Assembly: GCA_947647505.1 (NCBI GenBank)
Contig: CANSKO010000015.1
Location: 1 to 64,000 of the forward strand
Length of the DNA: 64,000 nucleotides
Origin: an uncultured Roseburia sp.
GTDB taxonomy: Bacteria; Bacillota; Clostridia; Lachnospirales; Lachnospiraceae
Direction: 5' to 3'
Position numbers and translations under genes: made by a program. Position 1 is the first letter of the stretch. Each line of letters begins with the position of its first letter. Shown in pieces: positions 49,691 through 60,541 of the stretch. Below the pieces are notes generated by a model. That model saw nothing but the letters and a program-made list of their open reading frames with translations. It had not been told where the DNA came from and did not search any database.

Positions 49691-51496
49691 TTAAAATAAA
49701 TATTCTATAAACAGCTTCCTCCCCACAATCCGCCGCACCGAATCCTCGATCCTCTCCTGTGTAATCCTCCCATCCCGCACTGCCTCCAAAAGCCCCTCGT
49801 ATGCCTCTTTAAAATCAGACGGCATCAAAATCATATCCACGCCCGCCGATACGGCAAGCTCCGCCGCCTGTGCCGCGGAATACGCATGCGATATCGCGCC
49901 CATATTCATCGCATCGGTAACGATAATGCCGTCAAACTGCATTTCCGTCCGCAGGATATCCGTAAGCATCACGCCTGACAGCGTCGCCGGCGCATCGTCT
50001 CCCGTTACATTTGGCGCGGAAATATGCCCTGCCATCAGAAAAGAAACGCCCGCTTCCATTCCCTTTTGAAACGGTATCAGTTCCGCTTCCCGCAGCTGCG
50101 CAAGCGTCTTATCCGTAGATGCAAAGCCCTGATGGGAGTCTTCCGCCGTTGCGCCATGTCCCGGAAAATGCTTCATACAGCTGTATACGCCCTGCGCTTC
50201 TAAGCCTTTGGCAACCGCGACTGCAAGCGTCGCTGTCTTCTGCGGATCTGCGCCAAACGAACGCTCCCTTACCACGGTATTCTCCGGATTTGTCAAAACA
50301 TCTGCCACCGGCGCAAAATCCAGATTAAACCCAAGCCGGCTTACATAAGCGCCGATGGCGGCGCCCAGCTCTTTTGCCCTCTCCTCCGCGTCTTCCAACG
50401 CGCCAATCTGCGCCATATTCGGAAAGTGCGCTACGGCAATCGGACTGTCATTGGCGATGCGCGCTACGCTCCCGCCTTCTTCATCGACGCCCAGAAACAG
50501 CGGCAGTCCAATCCGCTTCTTTGCAATCTCCTGCTGCGCCGCCGTCATCTGCTTCACCTGTTCTTCCGACTGAATATTTCCGGCAAAATAAATCAGTCCG
50601 CCGACCGGACAGCGCGCATACGCTTCCTCCGTCTCCGTTCCCGCCGCAGTCACGCTCTTTTGTCCGGTCAAAGCTTCCGGCGTAATCAAAAACATCTGCG
50701 CGATTTTCTCTTCCAGCGTCATATCCGATACGATTTTTTCTACAGCGGCAGCCTCCTTTTGTTCCGTCTGCATACGGGAAAACACCTGCCTGCGCTCTCC
50801 GGAACGCTTCGCGTATTCCTCCTTCCGCTCTTCCAGTTCATCCAGATAAAACGCCATCTTCCGCTCCACAGCGGCCCGCTCTTCCTGCCAGCCTTCCTGC
50901 TCCGCCGAAAAAGAAATCAGCTTATCCAGCACATTTTCCCGGACGCATGCAGCGCCAGCGCCATCCCACCCGGCAAACCAGTATTGAATGCCGCAGTAGC
51001 GATAGCATTTCAGAATATCCTGCATGTCTTTCGCCAGTTCATATTCTTTGGCAAACGCCTCCCGCACAGCGTCGTCCTCTTCATAACGAAAATACGCTTC
51101 AAACGACGCAAGCGTCGTCTGATAGTCCTGCAATGCCTGTTTCCTCCCGTCTGCAAACGCGACATATTCTTCCGGCTCTATGCCATACCGTTTTAAAAGC
51201 TCCGAAAAATCCGCCTCCAGCGTATATGCCTCCTGCTCATTTTGCGCCTGTTCCATGCGGCCAATGACATCCAAAACAACCTCTTTCGCCTCCTGCCGCA
51301 TGGCCTCGTCCGGCTGCCCAAGATAAGCGCCCACAGCTGCAAGCGCGCCATCATACTCCGCACTGTCCCCGTCCTGCCGCAGAATCAGCCGCGCATAATC
51401 CTCTACAATCGCTTCATACTCCTTCGCCTTCCGCCCGCCGCAGCCGATAAACAAAATCGCCGCAACAAACAGGATTGCGCCCATTTTCTTTTTCAT
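49691..51496 (-). CDS. GH3 lipoprotein, beta-N-acetylhexosaminidase (NagZ-like) with long N-terminal domain
   Basis: The product is 601 aa. A lipoprotein signal has the lipobox ILFIGC (Cys about residue 19). Residues of about 25-255 are helical and charged and match no family I know. The GH3 catalytic domain (about 258-590) starts VEKIVSDMTLEEKIAQMFLI and includes LPLFLGVDEEGGSVARI, the KHFPGHGATAEDSH His-Asp dyad and the catalytic Asp in IIVTDAMNMGAI. NagZ-type enzymes remove GlcNAc from muropeptides. Anchoring outside the membrane would fit cell-wall recycling. GGGAG precedes the ATG. Confidence 0.85.
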   Translation of the reverse strand: MKKKMGAILFVAAILFIGCGGRKAKEYEAIVEDYARLILRQDGDSAEYDGALAAVGAYLGQPDEAMRQEAKEVVLDVIGRMEQAQNEQEAYTLEADFSELLKRYGIEPEEYVAFADGRKQALQDYQTTLASFEAYFRYEEDDAVREAFAKEYELAKDMQDILKCYRYCGIQYWFAGWDGAGAACVRENVLDKLISFSAEQEGWQEERAAVERKMAFYLDELEERKEEYAKRSGERRQVFSRMQTEQKEAAAVEKIVSDMTLEEKIAQMFLITPEALTGQKSVTAAGTETEEAYARCPVGGLIYFAGNIQSEEQVKQMTAAQQEIAKKRIGLPLFLGVDEEGGSVARIANDSPIAVAHFPNMAQIGALEDAEERAKELGAAIGAYVSRLGFNLDFAPVADVLTNPENTVVRERSFGADPQKTATLAVAVAKGLEAQGVYSCMKHFPGHGATAEDSHQGFASTDKTLAQLREAELIPFQKGMEAGVSFLMAGHISAPNVTGDDAPATLSGVMLTDILRTEMQFDGIIVTDAMNMGAISHAYSAAQAAELAVSAGVDMILMPSDFKEAYEGLLEAVRDGRITQERIEDSVRRIVGRKLFIEYLF

Positions 51497-51762
51497 TCAA
51501 TCCCGCTCCCAACGCCCCATGCAATGCTTTTCTTTCTAAATAAAATTGTATCGTTTTCGCGCGCGCTTTGTCAATAGCGCGCTCTCTTCTGCCTTTTGAC
51601 GGCAAAGATAAATTTTTTTCTTTATGGTATGGCTATTTTTCATAAAAAATGTTAAAATACAGTTACTACTTTCGGAATTTTGAACAGACACCGAAAGCAT
51701 TGTTGTTTTTTATGGCGCAGCCGAATTGCTGCAATATTATTACATTATCCAGGAGGAATATT

Positions 51763-54700
51763 ATGAAACGACGTTTTAACAAACTGCTGGCTGCCATACT
51801 CACAGCATCCCTGTGCGTTCCGGCGCTCCCGACAGGACCAGTACAGGCAGCAAGGACTGACGCTTTCTGGACGGAAAAAGAAACCGTACCCGTAAATCTT
51901 GTCAGCTCCGTGGAACGTTCTGTCAATTTTAATGGCGGCTGGAAATTCAATCTTGGTGATTCTGCAACCGCATTTCAGACAGATTTTAACGACTCAGAAT
52001 GGACCAATCTCAGTCTGCCGCACGATTACAGCATTTTTCAGCCGTTTACGCCGGACGGCGAAGCGGAAAGCGGCTTTTTGCCCGGTGGAACCGGATGGTA
52101 CCGCAAATCCTTCAGCCTTCCGCAGGAGCTCTCCGGCAAATCCATTCTGCTCAATTTTGACGGCGTTTACAAAGACGCCACCGTCTATGTCAACGGCGAG
52201 AAAATCGGCGAGCACCATTACGGCTATACGCCTTTTGCCTTTGACATTTCCGACAAGCTCATCTTTGACGGCAAAACGGACAACCTGGTTGCCGTAAAGG
52301 TAGAGCATCAGACTCCAAGCAGCCGCTGGTATTCCGGCAGCGGCATTTACCGCGACGTTACCCTTGTCGTTACAGATCCGGTGCACGTGGCCAAAGACGG
52401 CACGTTTGTCACGACGCCGAATCTTGCCACAAGCAACGGAAAAGACGGTACGGTGCGCATCGCGGTTGACGTGCAGAACGACGGCGCGGCCGCAGCGTCC
52501 GTTACCGTCCGCAGCACAATTTATGAAAAAGGAAGCCAGACGGCGCTTGCCACAGTTGAAACGCCCGCTCAAATTCCTGCCGGCGCAACAACGGCCGTCG
52601 AAGCGCAGACTTCCGTCTCCTCGCCAAAGCTTTGGTCTGTCGAGGAACCAAATTTATACATCGTAAAAACCGAAATTGTAAGCGGTTCCGCCACTCTGGA
52701 CGCTTATGAGACAGAGTTTGGCTTCAAATGGTTCGCCTTCCTGGACAACGAAGGCTTTCAGCTGAACGGAAGCAACCTGAAAATCAACGGCGTCTGCATG
52801 CACCATGACCAGGGCGGACTTGGCGCGGCCGCATATCACGACGCGATTTACCGCCAGATGTCCATTATGAAGGACATGGGCGTAAACACCATCCGCATCA
52901 CCCACAATCCGGGCGCAGAAGTCCTTGTGGACATCTGCAACGAAATCGGCCTGCTCGTTATCGAAGAAGCGTTTGACGGATGGGGCATTCCAAAAAATGG
53001 AAACTCCTATGACTTCTCTCAGTATTTTGACGCGCCGATTGCAGACGACAATCCGCTGATTGGCAAAGGTGAATCCATGACCTGGGCGGAATTTACAATG
53101 AAATCCATGATTAAGCGCGACCGTAACGACGCTTCCATCATCCTCTGGTCTCTGGGCAACGAGATTTCCGAAGGTACGGGAGGCAACTACACCTGGGCGG
53201 AAACGGCGGATAAAATGTTACAGTGGATCAAAGACGTTGATACGGCGCACCCGCCAACCTCCGGCTCCAATCGAAGGAGCTTAACGGACGCGGTCGCTCC
53301 GGTCAATCAGAAAATCTTTGAAGACGGCGGCGTTCCCGGATACAATTACGGCGATCTTGGCAGCATGACCTCTCTGCATGAACGCTATCCGGTTATGCTC
53401 TGGAGCGAGACGGTATCCCCGAATAACAGCCGCGGCATCTACACGACGCAGGGCAGCCAGACAAATGCGGACGGCAAATACCATCTGACCTCCTACGACA
53501 CCTCGCGCGTCGGCTGGGGAAAAACCGTGCACGATTCCATGTATCCAACGCTGAAAAACGACTGGATCGCCGGAGAATGCGTCTGGACCGGATTTGACTA
53601 TATCGGAGAGCCGACGCCCTGGAACGGCACCGGCAGAGGCGACGGCGGCAGAGGCGCCATTCCAAACAGCAGCTATTTCGGCATTGCAGAGACGACAGGA
53701 TTTCCAAAAGACAATTTTTATCTCTACCGCAGCCAGTGGAATCAGAATTCCAACACGCTGCACCTTGTCACGGCATGGGATGAAAACAATATGATGACGG
53801 ACCGCAATGGAAAAACGCCGGTATGGGTTTATTCCAACGCAGCCAAAGTCGAACTCTACCGCAACGATGTGAAAATCGGCACGGCTACCCGTAAAAATCT
53901 TTCCGAAACGACGACGGAAGCCGGTCATGTGCATTATGAATATACGACGCAGAGCCACGATGAAGCTATCTGCTCCACAACCTCCGGCGTAAATTCCGAA
54001 TCTTTGTATTCCGTTTTTGACGTAGCATTTGAAAGCGGTACGATTTCCGCAAAAGCATTTGATGAAAACGGCAACGAAATTACGGAACAGTGCGAAGGAA
54101 ACCGCTCCGTATCCACTCCGGGCGCAGCCGCCAGACTTTCGGCCTATGCAAATAAAGAAGCCATTGAAGCCAGCGGCAGCAGCCTCTCCTACATTACGGT
54201 AGACGTAACGGATGAAAACGGCAGCCTGCTCACGACGGCAGACAATGAAATCCATTTCACGCTGACCGGAAACGGCGAAATTCTTGGCGTAGACAATGGC
54301 GATCAGGCAACGGTGCACAAATACCAGCAGCCCTCTGTTTTAATGAGCAAAACATCCGCAAAAATCCAGGCGTTTTCCGGAAAAGCGCTCGTCATCGTAC
54401 GTTCCACGGAGGAAGCGGGCGGATTTACCCTGAAAGCCGAATCGGAAGGGCTTACATCCTCTGTTGTAACGGTAGCGACCAATCCGGTCTCCTCCGGCGC
54501 GCCAAAGATCAGCTATTACACGCTTTCCAAGCACTGCTACATTCCGGCCGGAGCTTCGGATCTTACGCTGCCGGCGTCCATTACGGCCGGCTTTACAGAC
54601 GGTTCCACACAGGATATACCTGTAACCTGGAGCGCTTTTGACAAAGCGAATCTTTCCAAAAAAGGCAGTTTTTCCGTCAACGGAGCGTTCCACTATGGAG

Positions 54701-56466
54701 GACAGCCCGTCAACGTTCAGGCGACTGTCCACGTATACGATCCCATCGGCGGCGTACAGGGCTTTTCCCTGTATACGGAACCGGAAAAAATGCCTTCGCT
54801 TCCGGCTTCCGCTATGGCGTACTCCACTGCCGGAGAAGCATTTGAAGAATATCCCGTAACCTGGGATACAAGCGCAGTCAGCGCAGATTCTTTCAAGGAA
54901 TCCGGAACGGTCGTTTCCATTCCGGGAACTGTAGACGTGCTTGGAAAGAACTGGAGAACAAGGGCTACGGTACGCGTAGCGGAACCGGAAGCCACAGAGC
55001 AGACAAACGTCGCTACGGCCATCGATCATCTGGTTGATAACGGCCCATACAATGATACGTTAAACGCAATCAAAGACGGAAAAAGGACGGACGGCAGCCA
55101 TGCATCCTCCGACCGCTGGTCAACGTGGGATTTAAAAGACGTGGATACAGATCAGCCTCACGACAACATCTCGATCACCATGGACTGGGCGACTGCCACC
55201 ATCACTGATCAGATCAACCTGTTTTTCTATAAAGAAACCGCAGAAGACGGATCAAAATTCTACGAGCAGTCCGTTCTTCCAACCAGCGTTACGTTTGAAT
55301 ACGCGTTGAGCTCCAACTATGAGAAAGGCGACATCACCGCAAATGAATGGATTGAAATCGGTTATTCGGAGCCGACCGATGTGGAGGGCTTTACCAACGC
55401 AAACAGAACGATTGGAAAAACCTACAAGTTAAACGAATCGATCAATCCACAGGCGATCCGCGTTACGTTCTCACACCCGGCAAAAACGTTTATGGGTCTG
55501 AACGAAATCGAAGTCATCGGAACCGCATACGCTTACCATCCCAAAACATCAGCGGAAGTGACAGGCGTAAACGTAAACGGCCAGACCATTGCGCTGGATA
55601 AAAACGATTGTGTGATACAGGCGGGATTTGCAGAAGAGCTTGATTTTGTAAATCCGAACAATGCAGCGCTTACCTTTATCCGTCAGGATAACAACAAAGT
55701 AAAAATCATCGCTGTTTCCGAAGACGGCAGCGCTACAAAGACTTACTATATTACGCTTACGGATATGCCGACGCAGTCCACGACGACGGAGCTGCAAAAT
55801 AAGCTGGATGAATGGAAAGTCATCGACAGCTCTTCTTACACGCCGGAAAGCTACAAGGCATTTATGCAATTGCTGCAAAAGGTTGAAGCGGAAATGGATA
55901 CGCTGACGGAATCGGAACTGAAAGAAAAAATCAACGAGCTGAATACGGCATACGCAAAGCTGGACGCTATAACGCCCATGCCGCCGGCGCCTGACAATCC
56001 GCCAGTAAATACCGTTCCGGCTCTGAAAACCGGCGATAAGACGACAAGCGGAAACGTAGAATACGCCGTTTTGGACGCAGAAAAGAAAACAGCGGCAGCC
56101 GTAGCGCTGACCAATGCAAAAGCATCCAAAATCACAATTCCCGACAGCGTAAGCTTTGGCGAAACAAGCTGCACCATCGTTTCGATCTCTGCAAACGCGT
56201 TCAGCGGCGCGAAAAAACTGAAATCCGTTACAATTGGCAAAAACGTAACCGAAATCGGTAAAAACGCTTTTGGAAACTGCAAGAAACTGAATAAAGTAAC
56301 ATTTGCAAATGGCAGCGTAAAAATTGCCAAAAAAGCATTTGCAAAGACGTCTTCCAAAATGACGGTCAAAATTCCAAAAGATTTAAAGAAAAACAAAAAG
56401 AAATCCGCCGCATTTAAAAAGCTCCTGACAAAAGCCGGCATGAGCAAAAAACTGAAACTGAAATAG
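51763..56466 (+). CDS. Secreted multidomain GH2 beta-galactosidase-type enzyme
   Basis: The product is 1567 aa. It has a signal peptide (MKRRFNKLLAAILTASLC ... VQAA), then a GH2 sugar-binding domain (NFNGGWKFNLGD, LPHDYSIFQPF, GGTGWYRKSF), an Ig-like domain and a TIM barrel with the catalytic acid in ILWSLGNEISEG and the nucleophile in VMLWSETVSPN. C-terminal parts: a DUF4982-like region, Ig-like segments (TWSAFDKANLSKKGSF), an F5/8-type sugar-binding-like region near residue 1090-1260, a FIVAR-like helical segment and an LRR_5-like tail (ANAFSGAKKLKSVTIG). Such enzymes degrade host or plant glycans. The start at 51763 follows AGGAGG. It is the only sugar hydrolase of this type in the window. 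Confidence 0.9.
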   Translation: MKRRFNKLLAAILTASLCVPALPTGPVQAARTDAFWTEKETVPVNLVSSVERSVNFNGGWKFNLGDSATAFQTDFNDSEWTNLSLPHDYSIFQPFTPDGEAESGFLPGGTGWYRKSFSLPQELSGKSILLNFDGVYKDATVYVNGEKIGEHHYGYTPFAFDISDKLIFDGKTDNLVAVKVEHQTPSSRWYSGSGIYRDVTLVVTDPVHVAKDGTFVTTPNLATSNGKDGTVRIAVDVQNDGAAAASVTVRSTIYEKGSQTALATVETPAQIPAGATTAVEAQTSVSSPKLWSVEEPNLYIVKTEIVSGSATLDAYETEFGFKWFAFLDNEGFQLNGSNLKINGVCMHHDQGGLGAAAYHDAIYRQMSIMKDMGVNTIRITHNPGAEVLVDICNEIGLLVIEEAFDGWGIPKNGNSYDFSQYFDAPIADDNPLIGKGESMTWAEFTMKSMIKRDRNDASIILWSLGNEISEGTGGNYTWAETADKMLQWIKDVDTAHPPTSGSNRRSLTDAVAPVNQKIFEDGGVPGYNYGDLGSMTSLHERYPVMLWSETVSPNNSRGIYTTQGSQTNADGKYHLTSYDTSRVGWGKTVHDSMYPTLKNDWIAGECVWTGFDYIGEPTPWNGTGRGDGGRGAIPNSSYFGIAETTGFPKDNFYLYRSQWNQNSNTLHLVTAWDENNMMTDRNGKTPVWVYSNAAKVELYRNDVKIGTATRKNLSETTTEAGHVHYEYTTQSHDEAICSTTSGVNSESLYSVFDVAFESGTISAKAFDENGNEITEQCEGNRSVSTPGAAARLSAYANKEAIEASGSSLSYITVDVTDENGSLLTTADNEIHFTLTGNGEILGVDNGDQATVHKYQQPSVLMSKTSAKIQAFSGKALVIVRSTEEAGGFTLKAESEGLTSSVVTVATNPVSSGAPKISYYTLSKHCYIPAGASDLTLPASITAGFTDGSTQDIPVTWSAFDKANLSKKGSFSVNGAFHYGGQPVNVQATVHVYDPIGGVQGFSLYTEPEKMPSLPASAMAYSTAGEAFEEYPVTWDTSAVSADSFKESGTVVSIPGTVDVLGKNWRTRATVRVAEPEATEQTNVATAIDHLVDNGPYNDTLNAIKDGKRTDGSHASSDRWSTWDLKDVDTDQPHDNISITMDWATATITDQINLFFYKETAEDGSKFYEQSVLPTSVTFEYALSSNYEKGDITANEWIEIGYSEPTDVEGFTNANRTIGKTYKLNESINPQAIRVTFSHPAKTFMGLNEIEVIGTAYAYHPKTSAEVTGVNVNGQTIALDKNDCVIQAGFAEELDFVNPNNAALTFIRQDNNKVKIIAVSEDGSATKTYYITLTDMPTQSTTTELQNKLDEWKVIDSSSYTPESYKAFMQLLQKVEAEMDTLTESELKEKINELNTAYAKLDAITPMPPAPDNPPVNTVPALKTGDKTTSGNVEYAVLDAEKKTAAAVALTNAKASKITIPDSVSFGETSCTIVSISANAFSGAKKLKSVTIGKNVTEIGKNAFGNCKKLNKVTFANGSVKIAKKAFAKTSSKMTVKIPKDLKKNKKKSAAFKKLLTKAGMSKKLKLK

Positions 56467-56525
56467 CAACCTTCTGAATCTGCTGCATACAAAATGCACA
56501 GAAAAAACGAACGTAATCTCATACA

Positions 56526-56563
56526 AAACAGAAGCGTGACAAAACGCCACGCTTCTGTTTTTT
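56526..56563 (+). terminator. Terminator of the GH2 gene
   Basis: AAACAGAAGCGTG pairs with CACGCTTCTGTTT, followed by further T residues, about 60 bp after the stop codon. It may also serve argD on the opposite strand. Confidence 0.85.
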
Positions 56564-56650
56564 GTTTCACATGATTCGAATTTCACTTTCTGAAATGCGC
56601 CATAAACGCGCATTTTGTTCTTCTATACACCCCGTATGTTTACCGTAGCT

Positions 56651-57853
56651 TTAGCGCGCCTCCATATCCTGCAAGATTCCGTCCAGAATTTCATACATCG
56701 CGTCAATCTCCTGCTCTTTTATAATGAGCGGAGGTAAAAAGCGCAGCACATTTGCGCCGGCCGTAATCAAAATCAGACCGCGCTCCAATGCCAGTCTGGA
56801 CGCTTCGCCCGCCGGAACGGAAAGTTCCAGTCCCTGCATCAGACCCATCCCCCGATGCTCTGTAATGCATGTATGCTTCTCTTTTAACGCCTCCAGGCGA
56901 TTCCAGAGGCAATGCGCCATCTTTTGCACATGCTCCTCGATCTGCATTTGCTCCATCAGCTCTATGGTCTTTGAAACCGCCGCACAGACAAGCGGATTGC
57001 CGCCGTATGTCGTGCCATGATCCCCCGGCGCAAGCGATTTCTCCGCCACACGCTCCGTCATCAAAAACGCGCCGACCGGAACACCGCAGCCAAGCGCTTT
57101 TGCCGTCGTTAAAATATCCGGCCTGACGGCATACTCCTGCCATGCAAACATCCGTCCGCATCTTCCCATCCCACACTGAATTTCATCCAGAATCAAAAGC
57201 GCGTCATATTCTTTGCACAGCCTGGCCACGCCTTCCAGAAATTCTTTTTCTGCCGGATAGATGCCGCCCTCGCCCTGCACCGTTTCAAGCAAAACAGCGC
57301 AGGTCTTATCTCCGATCTGCGCTTTTACGCTGTCTAAATCATTGAAATCCGCAAACCGCACACCCGGCAACAGCGGTTCAAACGCTTCCTGATACTGCCT
57401 GTTTCCTGTGACGGACAATGCGCCAAGACTTCTTCCATGAAACGAATGCCGCATTGCAATGATTTCATGCCCTGCCCATCCGTCTCTCGTAAACGCATAT
57501 TTTTTTGCCGCCTTGATCGCGCCCTCCACTGCTTCCGCGCCGCTGTTTGTAAAAAACACCCGATCCATTCCACTGATTGCCTTCAGCTTTCGCGCCGCCT
57601 GCATAGCCGGTTGGTTATAATACAGATTCGACGTATGCAGCAGCTTGTCAATCTGTTCTTTTAACGCCTGATTGTACGCTTCGTTTCCATACCCCAACGC
57701 GCATACGCCAATGCCCGCTGCAAAATCAAGATATTTTTTTCCGTCTGCGTCAGACAGATATACGCCTTCTCCGGATTCCAAAACAATGCCGTAACGATTG
57801 TACGTATGCAGCAGATCCTGATTCGCCTGTTCCATATATGCCATGCTATTCAT
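56651..57853 (-). CDS. argD: Acetylornithine aminotransferase
   Basis: The product is 400 aa, a class III PLP aminotransferase: [64 protein letters not shown] and PLP-Lys in [14 protein letters not shown]. It converts N-acetylglutamate semialdehyde to N-acetylornithine (step 4 of arginine synthesis). It overlaps the argB stop by 8 nt; GGGAG is 12 nt upstream. It is the last gene of the arg operon. Confidence 0.94.
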   Translation of the reverse strand: MNSMAYMEQANQDLLHTYNRYGIVLESGEGVYLSDADGKKYLDFAAGIGVCALGYGNEAYNQALKEQIDKLLHTSNLYYNQPAMQAARKLKAISGMDRVFFTNSGAEAVEGAIKAAKKYAFTRDGWAGHEIIAMRHSFHGRSLGALSVTGNRQYQEAFEPLLPGVRFADFNDLDSVKAQIGDKTCAVLLETVQGEGGIYPAEKEFLEGVARLCKEYDALLILDEIQCGMGRCGRMFAWQEYAVRPDILTTAKALGCGVPVGAFLMTERVAEKSLAPGDHGTTYGGNPLVCAAVSKTIELMEQMQIEEHVQKMAHCLWNRLEALKEKHTCITEHRGMGLMQGLELSVPAGEASRLALERGLILITAGANVLRFLPPLIIKEQEIDAMYEILDGILQDMEAR

Positions 57854-58745
57854 GATAAAATTTCGTCTCCCTTTCTCCCAAAATGGCCGTGCCGATTCCC
57901 TTATTCGTAAAAATTTCCAACAGCAGACAATGCGCGATCCTGCCGTCTAAGATATGCACTCTGGATACGCCGTTTTCAATGGCGTCAATGCAGTTATGCA
58001 GCTTTGGCAGCATGCCGCCGCCAATATATCCGTCCGAAATCAGCTTTCTGGCCTCAGCAATATGCAATTCCGAAATCAACGTAGATTTGTCGTTCGGGTC
58101 TTTATAAACGCCTTCGATATCGGTCAGAAACGCCAGCTTTTCCGCCTGCACAGACCTTGCAATCGCACAGGCGGCATCGTCCGCATTGATGTTGTACGTC
58201 TGGTATGCGTCGTCCATTCCAATCGGACATACGATCGGCAGAAAATCCTTTTCCAGAAGATCATAGAGGATTTTGGGGTTCACTTCTTTGACTTCTCCGA
58301 CAAATCCGATATCTGCGCCGTCCGCATACTTTTTATCCACGCGGAGCAGTCCGCCGTCCTTACCACTGATCCCCACGGCCAGCACGCCCAGCTCTTCCAC
58401 AAGCTGCACCAGAGACTTATTGACCTTTTCCAGCGCCATTTCCGCAATTTCCATCGTGTCTGCATCCGTCTTGCGCAGTCCATTGACAAACTCTGTTTTA
58501 CTGCCTACTTTGTCAATCCATCGACTGATTTCTTTGCCGCCGCCGTGTACGATAATCGGCTTAAAGCCCACAAGCTTTAACAGCGTCACATCCTGAATCA
58601 CCTGACGTTTCAGCGCTTCGTCCACCATTGCGCTTCCACCGTATTTGACAACGATAATTTTCCGATTGAACCTCTGAATATAAGGCAGCGCTTCGATTAA
58701 GACTTCCGCTTTCCCCATGCTGCGCCGTAATTCTTTTTCTTCCAT
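57846..58745 (-). CDS. argB: Acetylglutamate kinase
   Basis: The product is 299 aa: [77 protein letters not shown] and [17 protein letters not shown]. It phosphorylates N-acetylglutamate (step 2). The presence of an N-terminal helix ([12 protein letters not shown]) is typical of the arginine-sensitive hexameric type, so feedback by arginine is likely (inference). Confidence 0.95.
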   Translation of the reverse strand: MEEKELRRSMGKAEVLIEALPYIQRFNRKIIVVKYGGSAMVDEALKRQVIQDVTLLKLVGFKPIIVHGGGKEISRWIDKVGSKTEFVNGLRKTDADTMEIAEMALEKVNKSLVQLVEELGVLAVGISGKDGGLLRVDKKYADGADIGFVGEVKEVNPKILYDLLEKDFLPIVCPIGMDDAYQTYNINADDAACAIARSVQAEKLAFLTDIEGVYKDPNDKSTLISELHIAEARKLISDGYIGGGMLPKLHNCIDAIENGVSRVHILDGRIAHCLLLEIFTNKGIGTAILGERETKFYHE

Positions 58746-58776
58746 ATCTATGCATCTCCTTCTTTTTCAGCCGCCG

Positions 58777-60000
58777 TCAGGAACGGTAGTCTGCGTTAAT
58801 TTTTACATACTCATACGTCAGGTCACAGCCCCATGCCGTCGCCGCGTATGTTCCCGCCTTTACATCTGCAACTGCCGTCACTTCCGGCTCCGACAGGATC
58901 TTCGTCGCTTCTTTTTCGCTGTAATCCAGGGCGACGCCGTCTTTTACAAGCTGTATCTTCCCCGCCGCGCTCTGCACAGACAAATCCACGCGTTCCGGAT
59001 CAAACTGCGCGCCGGAATAGCCCATTGCGCACAAAATCCTGCCCCAGTTGGCGTCATGGCCGTAAATCGCCGCTTTCGTCAGGCTGGACGTAACGACGGA
59101 TTTACTCAGACGTCTGGCGTCCTCTCTGCTCCCTGCTCCAACGACGCGCACTTCAAACAGCGCCGTCGCGCCTTCCCCATCGCCCGCCATCTGCTTCGCC
59201 AGCGCTGTGTTGACGGCGCGCAGCGCCTGGCAAAACGCCTCGTAGTCTTCATTTTTTTCTGTAATCACAGGATTTTTGGCCGCGCCGTTTGCAAGCAGAA
59301 GGACCGTGTCATTCGTCGAAGTGTCTCCGTCCACGGAGATCATATTGTACGTATCTTCCACATCGGACCGCAGCGCTTCCTGTAACAGCTCGCCGGAAAT
59401 CGCAAGATCTGTCGTCAGAAACGCAAGCATCGTGCACATATTGGGATGAATCATGCCCGAGCCTTTGCACATGCCGCCAAGCGTCACCATTACGCCGCCC
59501 GCTTCAAAGGTAACTGCCGCCTCCTTTTCATGCGTATCCGTCGTCAGAATGGCCTGCGCCGCCAGATGCCCCGCCTCCTTTGTCTCTGCAAGCGTACCGG
59601 CCATCGCCTCGATTCCGCGCGCAATCCGATCCATCGGAAGCTGCATGCCAATCACGCCCGTGGAAGCAACCAGCGTCGCCTCAGCCGAAATATTAAGCAA
59701 TTCTGCCGCTTTTTCCGCCGTCTGTCTGCAATACGCATACCCTTCTTCTCCGGTACAGGCATTGGCAATGCCAGCGTTGATCACAACCGCCTGCGCAGAC
59801 GCGCTTTTCGATACAATGCTCTGATCCCACTTTACCGGGGCCGCTTTTACCAGATTGCGTGTAAACGCGCCGGCTGCCGCGCATGGATATGCGCTGTAAA
59901 GCATTGCCATATCGCTTCTGTCCTTGTATTTGATTCCAGCCGCCGTCGATGACGCGTAAAATCCTTTTGCGGCCGTCACGCCGCCTTCCGCCTGTTTCAT
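58777..60000 (-). CDS. argJ: Ornithine acetyltransferase / N-acetylglutamate synthase
   Basis: The product is 407 aa. AMLYSAYPCAAAGAFTRN, the oxyanion segment ASTGVIGMQLP, and the autoprocessing site GMIHPNMCTMLAFLTTD with nucleophilic Thr. It ends KINADYRS, close to the usual end. ArgJ transfers acetyl from N-acetylornithine to glutamate, and bifunctional forms also use acetyl-CoA. The start at 60000 follows AAAGGGG; an earlier in-frame ATG would overlap the GNAT gene. Confidence 0.95.
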   Translation of the reverse strand: MKQAEGGVTAAKGFYASSTAAGIKYKDRSDMAMLYSAYPCAAAGAFTRNLVKAAPVKWDQSIVSKSASAQAVVINAGIANACTGEEGYAYCRQTAEKAAELLNISAEATLVASTGVIGMQLPMDRIARGIEAMAGTLAETKEAGHLAAQAILTTDTHEKEAAVTFEAGGVMVTLGGMCKGSGMIHPNMCTMLAFLTTDLAISGELLQEALRSDVEDTYNMISVDGDTSTNDTVLLLANGAAKNPVITEKNEDYEAFCQALRAVNTALAKQMAGDGEGATALFEVRVVGAGSREDARRLSKSVVTSSLTKAAIYGHDANWGRILCAMGYSGAQFDPERVDLSVQSAAGKIQLVKDGVALDYSEKEATKILSEPEVTAVADVKAGTYAATAWGCDLTYEYVKINADYRS

Positions 60001-60034
60001 ATCCGTTCCCCTTTCTCTGCTCCCTGAAGCGCTT

Positions 60035-60517
60035 TTACAATCCCTTTTCTTCTGCCTGATGATTGAAACGCGTGATATTTTCTTCATTTAATGTAAAATC
60101 ATAGTAGTTCAAATCGCTTCGAAACGTCCATCCCACGCTTTTCCAGAACTGATTTCCGACTTCGTTCTCTAAAAAAGCGATCAGACAAACTTTGTTAATC
60201 TGCTCCGCCTGTAACGCTTTCATGGCTGCAACCGCCATTGCCTTTCCAATTCCCTGCTTCCGGTACGCCTCCTGCACGCAGACGTGATACAGACAGCCGC
60301 GCCGCCCGTCATGCCCGCACAGAATCGTGCCAACGATTGCGCCGTCCGCCTCTGCGACAACGCTTGTAGCGGGATTGCGCTTTAAAAAGCGCTCGATCCC
60401 CTCTCTGGAATCGTCAATGCTGCGGATTCCAAATCCCTGAATGCTCTTCCACAGCCTGTATATGCCGGGATAATCTTCTATCCGCATTGTGCGGATTTTG
60501 TAATGTGCCGTATCCAT
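60035..60517 (-). CDS. GNAT-family N-acetyltransferase in the arg operon
   Basis: The product is 160 aa. GNAT fold: IRTMRIEDYPGIYRLWKSI at the start, the acetyl-CoA site in YRKQGIGKAMAVAAMKAL with V.EAYRKQGIG, and a closing FWKSVGWTFRSDLNYYDF. The substrate is unknown. Its position between argC and argJ suggests an acetylation step linked to arginine synthesis (perhaps N-acetylglutamate synthesis or a related amine), but it is not the classical ArgA and this is inference. Confidence 0.8.
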   Translation of the reverse strand: MDTAHYKIRTMRIEDYPGIYRLWKSIQGFGIRSIDDSREGIERFLKRNPATSVVAEADGAIVGTILCGHDGRRGCLYHVCVQEAYRKQGIGKAMAVAAMKALQAEQINKVCLIAFLENEVGNQFWKSVGWTFRSDLNYYDFTLNEENITRFNHQAEEKGL

Positions 60518-60541
60518 GCGCCGCCTCTTCTTCCGCTTCTT

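Noticed and set aside
53281-54318. Long open frame (345 codons) on the minus strand opposite the GH2 gene
   Set aside because: It lies wholly antisense to a well-supported GH2 enzyme, its product has no recognisable motif and no ribosome site was seen; typical mirror frame.
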